A DNA stretch of 64,000 bases, taken from Dama dama (lineage: Eukaryota; Chordata; Mammalia; Artiodactyla; Cervidae). Numbering within the stretch: the first letter of the stretch is position 1; each line of letters begins with the position of its first letter. Below the pieces are notes generated by a model. That model was not told the origin of the DNA. It saw nothing but the letters and a program-made list of their open reading frames with translations, and did no database searches. A program made the translations under genes and the position numbers. The DNA lies in the NCBI RefSeq assembly GCF_033118175.1, contig NW_026870889.1:1488001-1552000 (forward strand), in the 5' to 3' direction. Of this stretch, positions 1 to 11,400 are shown piece by piece.

Positions 1-3000
1 TGTTGCTCTCTCCGGTCACTTGCCCCTGAGCCTGGGGTCCAGGCAGTGGGTCCACACTCCCAGACCAAGGCAGAACCACATGCACACGTCTGTTCCTGAC
101 CCCTGCACCGGCAGAGAGCTCGGGGGAGCCATAGTCTGTCAGGCAGCTGCTGGGTTGGCGGCCTGTGTGGGAAGGGGCAGAGCCGACCTAGGGGCAATTT
201 GGGCCTCTTGCTCTCCCTGCTGCCCTGAGGCTGCTGGGCCAAAGAGGTCTTGGGCATCCAGCCCCTTGCTGGTCCCTTCTCTCTGACGAGGCTCTCTGAG
301 CTCCAGCACCTTGCAGTGTGGAGACAGCCCCTGCCAGCAACTTCCTCTCCAAGGAGGCCTCAACCGAGGACTAGGCCCAGGGGAAAGGCACCAGCGGGGA
401 TGAGCCTGGGGAGGCGCCCGGGCATTTCTGGACCCAGTCCCCGCAGCCTGCCCCTTGGTGGGGCAGTACCCCCGGAGGCCAGGAAGGTCTGGGCAAGGCT
501 GCCAGGGGCAGGGACACTGCTGGGTCCTGCCCCTGGCCTGTGGGGCGTCTGAGCACAACCGGCACTCTCCCGCTGGAAGACCTCCCCGTCTGCCTCCAAA
601 GGCCGGTTTGCAAGCACTCCCGCCCGCTGTTCCCGCCAGGCACGCACAATGCTCCCAAGCCCGGGAGAAAAGCGCTTCGGGGTGGTGCTCTCTCCGGGCC
701 CTTGCTCCTGAGCCTGGGGGCCAGGCAGGGGGAACACACTCCCAGGCCAAGGCAGAACGACATGCACACGTCTGTTCCTGCCCCGTACACCGGCAGAGAG
801 CTCGGGGGAGCCAGAGACTGCCAGACTGCTGCTGGACTGGCTGCCTGTGTGCGACGGGGCAGAGCCGACCTAGGGGCAAGTTGGGCCTCTTGCTGTCCCT
901 GCTGCCCTGAGTCTGCTGGGTCAAAGAGGTCTTGGGCATCCAGCCCTTTGCTGGTCCCTTCCCTCTGACAAGGCCCTCTGAGCTCCAGCACCTTGCCGTG
1001 TGGAGACAGCCCCTGCCAGCAACCTCCTCTCCAAAGAGGCCTCAACCGAGGCCTACACCCAGGGGAAAGGCACCAGCGGGGATGATCCTGGGGAGGCGCA
1101 CGGACATGTCTGGACCCAGTCCCCGCAGCCTGCCCCTTGGTGGGGCAGTACCCCCGGAGGCCAGGAAGGTCTGGGCAAGGCTGGCCAGGGGCAGGGGCCC
1201 TGCTGGGTCCTGCCCCTGGCCTGTGAGGACTCTGAGCACAACCGGCCCTCTCCCACTGGAAGACCTCCCCGGCTGCCTCCAAAGTCCTGTTTGCAAACAC
1301 TTCCGCCCGCTGTTCACGCCAGGCTCGCACAATGCTCCCAAGCCCGGGAGAAAAGCGCTTCGGGGTGGTGCTCTCTCCGGGCCCTTGCCCCTGAGCTGGG
1401 GCCAGGCAGGGGGAACACACTCCCAGGCCAAGGCAGAACGACATGCACACGTCTGTTCCTGCCCCCTACACCGGCAGAGAGCTCGGGGGAGCCAGAAACT
1501 GCCAGGCTGCTGCTGGGCTGGCTGCCTGTGTGGGACGGGGCAGAGCCGACCTAGGGGCAAGTTGGGCCTCTTGCTCTCCCTGCTGCCCTGATGCTGCTGG
1601 GTCAAAGAGGTCTTGGGCATCCAGCCCTTTGCTGGTCCCTTCCCTCTGACGAGGCCCTCTGAGCTCCAGCACCTTGCAGTGTGGAGACAGCCCCTGCCAG
1701 CAACCTCCTCTCCAAAGAGGCCTCAACCGAGGACTACACCCAGGGGAAAGGCACCAGCGGGGATGATCCTGGGGAGGCGCACGGACATGTCTGGATCCAG
1801 TCTCCGCAGCCTGCCCCTTGGTGGGGCAGTACCCCCGGAGGCCAGGAAGGTCTGGGCAAGTCTGGCCAGGGGCAGGGGCCCTGCTGGGTCCTGACCCTGG
1901 CCTGTGGGGCCTCTGAGCACAACCGGCCCACTCCCACTGGAAGACCTCCCCGGCTGCCTCCAAAATCCTGTTTGCAAACACTCCCGCCCGCTCTTCACGT
2001 CAGGCTCGCACAATGCTCCCAAGCCCGGAAGAAAAGCACTTCGGAGTGGTGCTCTCTCCGGGCCCTTGCCCCTGAGCCTGGGGGCAAGGCAGGGGGAACA
2101 CACTCCCAGACCAAGGCAGAACCACATGCCCACGTCTGTTCCTGTCCCCTTCACCGGCAGAGAGCTTCGGGGAGCCAGAGTCTGTCAGGCAGCTGCTGGG
2201 CTGGCCGCCTGTGTGGGAAGGGGCAGAGCCGACCTAGGGGCAAGTTGGGCCTCTTGCTCTCCCTGCTGCCCTGAGGCTGCTGGGCCAAAGACGTCTTGGG
2301 CATCCAGCCCCTCACTGGTCCTTTCCCTCTGACAAGGCCCTCTGAGCTCCAGCACCTTGCAGTATGGAGACAGGACCTGCCAGCAACCTCCTCTCCAAGG
2401 AGGCCTCAACCGAGGCCTAGGCCCAGGGGAAAGGCACCAGCGGGGATGAGCCTGGGGAGGCGCCGGGGCATGTCTGGACCCAGTCCCCGCAGCCTGCCCC
2501 TTGGTGGGGCAGTACCCCCGGAGGGCAGGAAGGTCTGGGCAAAGCTGGCCAGGGGCAGGGGCCCTGCTGGGTCCTGCCCCTGGCCTGTGGGGCCTCTGAG
2601 CACAACCGGCCCTCTCCCACTGAAAGACCTCCCCGGCTGCCTCCAAAGGCCGGTTTGCAAGCGCTACCGCACACTGTTCCCAGCAGGCGTGCACAATGCT
2701 CCTAAGCCCGGGAGAAAAGCGCTTCAGGGTGGTGCTCTCTCTGGGCCCTTGCCCCTGAGCCTGGGGGCAAGGCAGCGTGTCCACACTCCCTGGCCAAGGC
2801 AGAACCACATGCACACGTCTGATCTGCCCCCTGCACCGGCAGAGAGCTCGGGGGAGCCAGAGTTTGTCAGGCAGCTGCTGGGCTGGCCGCCTGTGTGGGA
2901 AGTGGCAGAGCCGACCTAGGGGCAAGTTGGGCCTCTTGCCCTCCCTGCTGCCCTGAGGCTGCTGGGCCAAAGAGGTCTTGGGCATCCAGCCCCTTGCTGG

Positions 3001-6000
3001 TCCCTTCCCTCTGACGAGGCCCTCTGAGCTCCAGCACCTTGCAGTGTGGAGACAGCCCCTGCCAGCAACCTCCTCTCCAAGGAGGCCTCAACCGAGGCCT
3101 AGGACCAGGGGAAAGGCACCAGCGGGGATGAGCCTGGGGAGGCGCCGGGGCATGTCTGGACCCAGTCCCCGCAGCCTGCCCCTTGGTGGGGCAGTACCCC
3201 CGGAGGCCAGGAAGGTCTGGGCAAAGCTGGCCAGGGGCAGGGGCCCTGCTGGGTCCTGCCCCTGGCCTGTGGGGCCTCTGAGCACAACCGGCCCTCTCCC
3301 ACTGGAAGACCTCCGCGGCTGCCTCGAAAGGCCGGTTTGCCAACACTCCCGCCCGCTGTTCCCGCCAGGCACGCACAATTCTCCCAAGCCCGGGAGAAAA
3401 GCGCTTCGGGGTGTTGCTCTCTCCGGGCCCTTGCCCCTGAGCGTAGGGGCCAGGCAGTGGGTCCACACTCCCAGACCAAGGCAGAACCACATGCCCACGT
3501 CTGTTCCTGACCCCTGCACCGGCAGAGAGCTCGGGGGAGCCATAGTCTGTCAGGCAGCTGCTGGGCTGGCCGCCTGTGTGGGAAGGGGCAGAGCCGACCT
3601 AGGGGCAAGTTGGGCCTCTTCCTCTCCCTGCTGCCCTGAGGCTGCTGGGCCAAAGAGGTCTTGGGCATCCAGCCCCTTGCTGGTCCCTTCCCTCTGACGA
3701 GGCCCTCTGAGCTCCAGCACCTTGCAGTGTGGAGACAGCCCCTGCCGGCAGCCTCCTCTCCAAGGAGGCCTCAAACGAGGCCTAGGCCCAGGGGAAAGGC
3801 ACCAGCGGGGATGAGCCTGGGGAGGCGCCCGGGCATGTCTGGACCCAGTCCCCGCAGCCTGCCCCTTGGTGGGGCAGTACCCCCGGAGGCCAGGAAGGTC
3901 TGGGCAAGGCTGCCAGGGGCAGGGACACTGCTGGGTCCTGCCCCTGGCCTGTGGGGCGTCTGAGAACAACCGGCACTCTCCCGCTGGAAGACCTCCCCGG
4001 CTGCCTCCAAAGGCCGGTTTGCAAGCACTCCCGCCCGCTGTTCCCGCCAGGCACGCACAATGCTCCCAAGCCCGGGAGAAAAGCGCTTCGGGGTGGTGCT
4101 CTCTCCGGGCCCTTGCCACTGAGCCTGGGGGCCAGGCAGGGGGAACACACTCCCAGGCCAAGGCAGAACGACATGCACACGTCTGTTCCTGCCCCCTGCA
4201 CCAGCAGAGAGCTCGGGGGAGCCAGAGACAGCCAGGCTGCTGCTGGGCTGGCTGCCTGTGTGGGACGGGGTAGAGCCGACCTAGGGGCAAGTTGGGCCTC
4301 TTGCTCTCCCTGCTGCCCTGAGGCTGCTGGGTCAAAGAGGTGTTGGGACTCCAGCCCTTTGCTGGTCCCTTCCCTCTGACGAAGCCCTCTGAGCTCCAGC
4401 ACCTTGCAGTGTGGAGACAGCCCCTGCCAGCAACCTCCTCTCCAAGGAGGCCTCAACCGAGGCCTAGGCCCAGGGGAAAGGCACCAGCGGGGATGAGCCT
4501 GGGGAGGCGCACGGACATGTCTGGACCCAGTCCCCGCAGCCTGACCCTTGGTGGGGCAGTACCCCCAGAGGCCAGGAAGGTCTGGGCAAGGCTGGCCAGG
4601 GGCAGGGGCCCTGGTGGGTCCTGCCCCTGGCCTGTGGGGCCTCTGAGCACAACCGGCCCTCTCCCACTGGAAGACCTCCCCGGCTGCCTCCAAAGGCCGG
4701 TTTGCAAGCGCTCCCGCCCACTGTTCCCAGCAGGCGTGCACAATGCTCCCAATCCCGGGAGAAAAGCGCTTCGGGGTGGTGCTCTCTCCGGGCCCTTGCC
4801 CCTGAGCCTGGGGGCAAGGCACGGTGTCCACACTCCCAGGCCAAGTCAGAACCACATGCACACCTCTGATCTGCCCCCTGCACCGGCAGAGAGCTCGGGG
4901 GAGCCAGAGTATGTCAGGCAGCTGCTGGGCTGGTCGCCTGTGTGGGAAGGGGCAGAGCCGACCTAGGGGCAAGTTGGGCCTCTTGCTCTCCCTGCTGCCC
5001 TGAGGCTGCTGGGCCAAAGAGGTCTTGGGCATCCAGCCCCTTGCTGGTCCCTTCCCTCTGACAAGGCCCTCTGAGCTCCAGCACCTTGCAGTGTGGAGAC
5101 AGCCCCTGCCAGCAACCTCCTCTCCAAGGAGGCCTAAACCGAGGCCTAGGCCCAGGGGAAAGGCACCAGCGGGGATGAGTCTGGGGAGGCGCCCGGGCAT
5201 GTCTGGACCCAGTCCCTGCAGCCTGCCCCTTGGTGGGGCAGTACCCCCTGAGGCCAGGAATGTCTCGGAAAGGCTGGCCAGGGGCAGGGGACCTGCTGGG
5301 TCCTGCCCCTGGCCTGTGGGGCCTCTGAGCACATCCGGCCCTCTCCCGCTGGAAGACCTCCCCGGCTGCCTCCAAAGGCCGGTTTGCCAACACTCCCGCC
5401 TACTGTTCCCACCAGGCGCGCACAATGCTCCCAAGCCCGGGAGAAAAGCGCTCGGTGTGGTACTCTCTCCTGGCCCTTGCCCCTGAGCCTGGGGGCCAGG
5501 CAGGGGGAACACACTCCCAGGCCAAGGCAGAACGACATGCACACGTCTGTTCCTGACCCCTGCACCGGCAGAGAGCTCGGGGGAGCCAGAGTCTGTCAGG
5601 CAGCTGCTGGGTTGGCTGCGTGTGTGGGAAGGGGCAGAGCCGACCTAGGGGCAAGTTGGGCCTCTTCCTCTCCCTGCTGCCCTGAGGCTGCTGGGCCAAA
5701 GAGGTCTTGGGCATCCAGCCCCTTGCTGGTACCTTCCCGCTGACGAGGCCCTCTGAGCTCCAGCACCTTGCAGTGTGGAGACAGCCCCTGCCGGCAACCT
5801 CCTCTCCAAGGAGGCCTCAACCGAGGCCTAGGCCCAGGGGAAAGGCACCAGCTGGGATGAGCCTGGGGAGGCGCCCGGGCATGTCTGGACCCAGTCCCCG
5901 CAGCCTGCCCCTTGGTGGGGTAGTACCCCCGGAGGCCAGGAAGGTCTGGGCAAGGCTGCCAGGGGCAGGGACACTGCTGGGTCCCGCCCCTGGCCTGTGG

Positions 6001-6031
6001 GTCGTCTGAGCACAACCGGCACTCTCCCGCT
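1..6031. repeat. Satellite monomer block 1
   Basis: Anchors lie at 250, 932, 1613, 2296, 2978, 3661, 4343, 5025 and 5707, with a partial monomer before 250. The last monomer (5707) is interrupted by sub-array 1. Three variant classes mix here. One has CTGCCAGGGGCAGGGACAC and GACGGGGCAGAGCC. One has GATGATCCTGGGGAGG with GTCCTGTTTGCAAACACT. One has TCTGATCTGCCCC. This block is the left copy of the 11.2-kb-offset duplication, since position 1 corresponds to 11173. No gene is seen. Confidence 0.95.
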
Positions 6032-6600
6032 GGAAGACCTCCACAGCTGCCTCCAAAGGCTGGTTTGCAAGCACTCAATCCCGCTGTTCCCGCCAGCCGC
6101 GCACAATGCTCCCAAGCCCGGGAGAAAAGCATTTTGGGGTGGTGCTCACTCCGGGCTTTGGAAGACCTCCCCGGCTGCCTCCAAGGCCGGTTTGCAAGCA
6201 CTTCTGCCTGCTGTTCCCGCCAACCGCGCACAATGCTCCCAAGCCCGGGAGAAAAGCGTTTCGGGGGGTGTTCTCTCTGGGCCCAAGAAAGACCTCCCGG
6301 GCTGCCCCCAAACGCCGGTTTGCAAGCACTCCCACTCGCTGTTCCCGCCATCCGTGCAAATGCTCCAAGCCCAGGAGAAAAGCGCTTCGGGGTGGTGCTC
6401 TCTCCCGGCCCTTGGAAGACCTCCCCGGCTGCCTCCAAAGGCTGGTTTTCAAGAACTCCCTCCCGCTGTCCCGCCAGCCGCACACAATGCTCCCAATCAC
6501 GGGAGAAAAGCGCTTCGGGGTGGTGCTCTCTCCGGGCCCTTGGAAGACCTCCCCGTTTGTCTCCAAAGGCCGGTTTGCAAGCACTCAATCCCGCTGTTCC
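1..6600. repeat. Segmental duplication, copy 1 (partner 11173-17090)
   Basis: The first about 3.7 kb align to 11173 onward at a constant offset of 11172, with only about ten single-base differences noticed (for example TTGGTGGGG/TTGCTGGGG near 460 and CTGATGCTG/CTGAGGCTG near 1590). After one monomer is lost in the partner, alignment resumes at offset 10490. It continues through monomers 5025 and 5707 and into the first units of the 128-bp sub-array, to about 6600. The copy may begin before the window. Confidence 0.9.
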
Positions 6601-8466
6601 CGCCAGCCGCGCACAATGCTCCCAAGCCCGGGAGAAAAGCATTTTGGGGTGGTGCTCACTCCGGGCTTTGGAAGACCTCCCCGGCTGCCTCCAAGGCCGG
6701 TTTGCAAGCACTTCTGCCTGCTGTTCCCGCCAACCGCGCACAATGCTCCCAAGCCCGGGAGAAAAGCGTTTCGGGGGGTGTTCTCTCTGGGCCCAAGAAA
6801 GACCTCCCGGGCTGCCCCCAAACGCCGGTTTGCAAGCACTCCCACTCGCTGTTCCCGCCATCCGTGCAAATGCTCCAAGCCCAGGAGAAAAGCGCTTCGG
6901 GGTGGTGCTCTCTCCCGGCCCTTGGAAGACCTCCCCGGCTGCCTCCAAAGGCTGGTTTTCAAGAACTCCCTCCCGCTGTCCCGCCAGCCGCACACAATGC
7001 TCCCAATCACGGGAGAAAAGCGCTTCGGGGTGGTGCTCTCTCCGGGCCCTTGGAAGACCTCCCCGTTTGTCTCCAAAGGCCGGTTTGCAAGCACTCATGC
7101 CCGCTGTTCCCACCAGCCGCGCACAATGCTCCCAAGCCCGGGAGAAAAGCATTTTGGGGTGGTGCTCTCTACAGGCCCTTGGAAGACCTCCCCGGCTGCC
7201 TACAATGGCCAGCTTGCAAGCACTCATGCCCGCTGTTCCCACCAGCCGCGCAGAATGCTCCTAAGCCCGGGAGAAAAGCTTTTAGGGGTGGTGCTCACAC
7301 AGGGCACTGGAAGACCTCCCCGGCTGCCTGCAAAGGCCGGTTTTCAAGCACTCCTGCCTGCTGTTCCCGCCACCCGCGCACAATACTCCCAAGCCCGGGA
7401 GAAAAGCGCTTCGGGGTGGTGCTCTCTACAGGCCCTTGGAAGACCTCCCCGGCTGCCTCCAAAGGCCGGTTTGCAAGGACTCCTTCCTGCTGTTCCCGCC
7501 AGCTGTGCACAATTCTCCCAAGCCCGGGAGAAAAGCATTTTGCGGTGGTGCTCTCTCCGGGCCCTTGGAAGACCACCCCGGCTGCCTCAAAAGGCCGGTT
7601 TGCAAGCACTCAGGCCCGCTGTTCCCGCCAGCCGCGTACAATGCTCCCAAGCCCGGGAGAAAAGCATTTTGGGGTGGTGCTCACTCCGGGCCCTTGAAAG
7701 ACTTCCCCGGCTGCCTCCAAAGTCCAGTTTGCAAGAACTCATGCCCGCCGTTCCCGCCAGCCGCGCACAATGCTCCCAAGACCGGGAGAAATGCGCTTCG
7801 GGGTGGTGTTCTCTCCGTGCCCATGGAGGACCACCCCAGCTGCCCCCAAAGGCCGGTTTGCAATCACTCCCACTGACTGTTCCCGCCAGCCACGCACATG
7901 CTCCAAAACACGGGAGAGAAGCGCTTTGGGGTGGTGCTCTCTCCCGGCCCTTGGAAGACTTTCCCGGCTGCCTCCAAAGGTCGGTTTGCAAGAACTCCCT
8001 CCCGCTGTCCCGCCAGCCGCACACAATGCTCCCAATCACGGGAGAAAAGCGCTTCGGGGTGGTGCTCTCTCAGGGCCCTTTGAAGACTTCCCAGGCTGCC
8101 TCCAATGGGCGGTATGCAAGAACTCATGCCCGCTGTTCCCACCAGCCATGCACAATGCTCACAAGCACGGGAGAAAAGCATTTTGGGGTGGTGCTCACTC
8201 CTTTCCCTTGGAAGACCTCCGCGCCTGCCTCCAAAGGCCGGTTTGCAAGCACTCCTGCCTGCTGTTCCCGCCACACGCAGACACTGCTCCCTAGCCCGGG
8301 AGAAAAGCGCATCGTGGTGGTGTTCTCTCCGGGCCCATGGAGGACCTCCCCGGCTGCCCCCAAAGGCCGGTTTGCAAGCATTCCCACTAGCTGTTCCCGC
8401 CAGCCACGCAAATGCTCCCAAGCCCGGGAGAAAAGCGCTTCGGGGTGGTGCTCTCTCCGGGCCCTT
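6032..8466. repeat. 128-bp core sub-array 1 (19 units)
   Basis: Within the monomer that starts at 5707, the core beginning GGAAGACC is repeated 19 times instead of once. Unit starts read at 6032, 6160, 6287, 6414, 6542, 6670, 6797, 6924, 7052, 7181, 7309, 7438, 7567, 7696, 7825, 7953, 8081, 8210 and 8339. Early units are 127-128 bp and later ones mostly 128-129. The monomer tail resumes at 8467, so this monomer spans 2988 bp. Units vary in GGAAGACC versus GGAGGACC, AAGCGCTTCGG versus AAGCATTTTGG, and in the CACTC... segment. Long open frames cross it in several frames, as expected of stop-poor repeats, and I do not treat them as genes. Confidence 0.95.
6062..7081. repeat. Perfect 510-bp tandem duplication of four core units
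   Basis: Bases 6062-6571 and 6572-7081 read as identical line by line, and identity continues about 16 bases further before breaking (GCACTCAATC versus GCACTCATGC). Each copy holds four core units of 127-128 bp that clearly differ from one another. This is therefore a recent duplication of a four-unit block, not general homogenisation. Sub-array 2 carries only one copy of the same block (about 16552-17061), so the duplication is specific to sub-array 1. Confidence 0.93.
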
Positions 8467-11400
8467 GCCCCTGAGCCTGGGGGCCAGGCAGGGGATCCAG
8501 AGTGCCAGGCCAAGGCAGAACCACATGCACACGTCTGTTCCTGCCCCCTCCACCGGCAGAGAGCTGGGGGGAGCCAGAGTCTGTCAGGCAGCTGCTGGGC
8601 TGGCCGCCTGTGTGGGAAGGGGCAGAGCCGACCTAGGGGCAAGTTGGGCCTCTTGCTCTCCCTGCAGCCCTGAGGCTGCTGGGTCAAAGAGGTCTTGGGC
8701 ATCCAGCCCCTTGCTGGTCCCTTCCCTCTGATGAGGCCCTCTGAGCTCCAGCACCTTGCAGTGTGGAGACAGCCCCTGCCAGCAACCTCCTCTCCAAGGA
8801 GGCCTCAACCGAGGCCTAGGCCTAGGGGAAAGGCCCCAGCGGGGATGAGCCTGGGGAGGCGCCCGGCGATGTCTGGACCCAGTCCCCGCAGCCTGCCCCT
8901 TGGTGGGGCAGTACCCCCGGAGGCCAGGAAGGTCTGGGCAAGGCTGCCAGGGGCAGGGACACTGTTGGGTCCTGCCCCTGGCCTGTGGGGCGTCTGAGCA
9001 CAACCGGCACTCTCCCGCTGGAAGACCTCCCCGTCTGCCTCCAAAAGATGGTTTGCAAGCACTCCCACCCGCTGTTCCCGCCAGGCACGCACAATGCTCC
9101 CAAGCCCGGGAGAAAAGCGCTTCGGGGTGGTGCTCTCTCCGGGCCCTTGCCCCTGAGCCTGGGGCAAGGCAGGGGGAACACACTCCCAGGCCAAGGGAGA
9201 ACGACATGCACACGTCTGTTCCTGCCCCCTACACCGGCAGAGAGCTCGGGGGAGCCAGAGACTGCCAGGCTGCTGCTGGGCTGGCTGCCTGTGTGGGACG
9301 GGGCAGAGCCGACCTAGGGGCAAGTTGGGCCTCTTGCTCTCCCTGCTGCCCTGAGGCTGCTGGGTCAAAGAGGTCTTGGGCATCCAGCCCTTTGCTGGTG
9401 CCTTCCCTCTGACGAGGCCCTCTGAGCTCCAGCAACTTGCAGTGTGGAGACAGCCCCTGCCAGCAACCTCCTCTCCAAAGAGGCCTCAACTGAGGACTAC
9501 ACCCAGGGGAAAGGCACCAGCGGGGATGATCCTGGGGAGGCGCACGGACATGTCTGGACCCAGTCCCTGCAGCCTGCCCCTTGGTGGGGCAGTACCCCCG
9601 GAGGCCAGGAAGGTCTGGGCAAGGCTGGCCAGGGGCAGGGGCCCAGCTGGGTCCTGCCCCTGGCCTGTGGGGCCTCTGAGCACAACCGGCCCTCTCCCAC
9701 TGGAAGACCTCCGCGGCTGCCTCCAAAGGCCGGTTTGCCAACACTCCCGCCCGCTGTTCCCGCCAGGCACGCACAATTCTCCCAAGCCCGGGAGAAAAGC
9801 GCTTCGGGGTGTTGCTCTCTCCGGGCCCTTGCCCCTCAGCGTGGGGGCCAGGCAGTGGGTCCACACTCCCAGACCAAGGCAGAACCACATGCACACGTCT
9901 GTTCCTGCCCCCTGCACCGGTAGAGAGCTCGGGGGAGCCAGAGTCTGTCAGGCAGCTGCTGGGCTGGCCGCCTGTGTGGGAAGGGGCAGAGCCGACCTAG
10001 GGGCAAGTTGGGCCTCTTCCTTTCCCTGCTGCCCTGAGGCTGCTGGGCCAAAGAGGTCTTGGGCATCCAGCCCCTTGCTGGTCCCTTCCCTCTGACGAGG
10101 CCCTCTGAGCTCCAGCACCTTGCAGTGTGGAGACAGCCCCTGCCAGCAACCTCCTCTCCAAGGAGGCCTCAACCGAGGCCTAGGCCCAGGGGAAAGGCAC
10201 CAGCGGGGATGAGCCTGGGGAGGCGCCCGGGAATGTCTGGACCCAGTCCCCGCAGCCTGCCCCTTGGTGGGGCAGTACCCCCGGAGGCCAGGAAGGTCTG
10301 GGCAAGGCTGCCCGGGGCAGGGACACTGCTGTGTCCTGCCCCTGGCCTGTGGGGCGTCTGAGCACAACCGGCACTCTCCCGCTGGAAGACCTCCCCGTCT
10401 GCCTCCAAAGGCCGGTTTGCAAGCACTCCCGCCCGCTGTTCCCGCCAGGCACGCACAATGCTCCCAAGCCCGGGAGAAAAGCGCTTCGGGGTGGTGCTCT
10501 CTCCGGGCCCTTGCCCCTGAGCCTGGGGGCCAGGCAGGGGGAACACACTCCCAGGCCAAGGCAGAACGACATGCACACGTCTGTTCCTGCCCCCTACACC
10601 AGCAGAGAGCTCGGGGGAGCCAGAGACTGCCAGGATGCTGCTGGGCTGGCTGCCTGTGTGGGACGGGGTAGAGCCGACCTAGGGGCAAGTTGGGCCTCTT
10701 GCTCTCCCTGCTGCCCTGAGGCTGCTTGGTCAAAGAGGTGTTGGGCATCCAGCCCTTTGCTGGTCCCTTCCCTCTGACGAGGCCCTCTGAGCTCCAGCAC
10801 CTTGCAGTGTGGAGACAGCCCCTGCCAGCAACCTCCTCTCCAAGGAGGCCTCAACCGAGGCCTAGGCCCAGGGGAAAGGCACCAGCGGGGATGATCCTGG
10901 GGAGGCGCACGGACATGTCTGGACCCAGTCCCCGCAGCCTGCCCCTTGGTGGGGCAGTACCCCCAGAGGCCAGGAAGGTCTGGGCAAGGCTGGCCAGGGG
11001 CAGGGGCCTGGTGGGTCCTGCCCCTGGCCTGTGGGGCCTCTGAGCACAACCGGCCCTCTCCCACTGGAAACCTCCCCGGCTGCCTCCAAAGGCCGGTTTG
11101 ACAACACTCCCGCCCGCTGTTCCCGCCAGGCACGCACAATGCTCCCAAGCCCGGGAGAAAAGCGCTTCGGGGTGTTGCTCTCTCCGGTCACTTGCCCCTG
11201 AGCCTGGGGTCCAGGCAGTGGGTCCACACTCCCAGACCAAGGCAGAACGACATGCACACGTCTGTTCCTGACCCCTGCACCGGCAGAGAGCTCGGGGGAG
11301 CCATAGTCTGTCAGGCAGCTGCTGGGTTGGCGGCCTGTGTGGGAAGGGGCAGAGCCGACCTAGGGGCAATTTGGGCCTCTTGCTCTCCCTGCTGCCCTGA

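Noticed and set aside
6032..8466. CRISPR-like array
   Set aside because: Units are about 128 bp and wholly repetitive, with no short repeat alternating with unique spacers, and the same segment occurs once in every satellite monomer.
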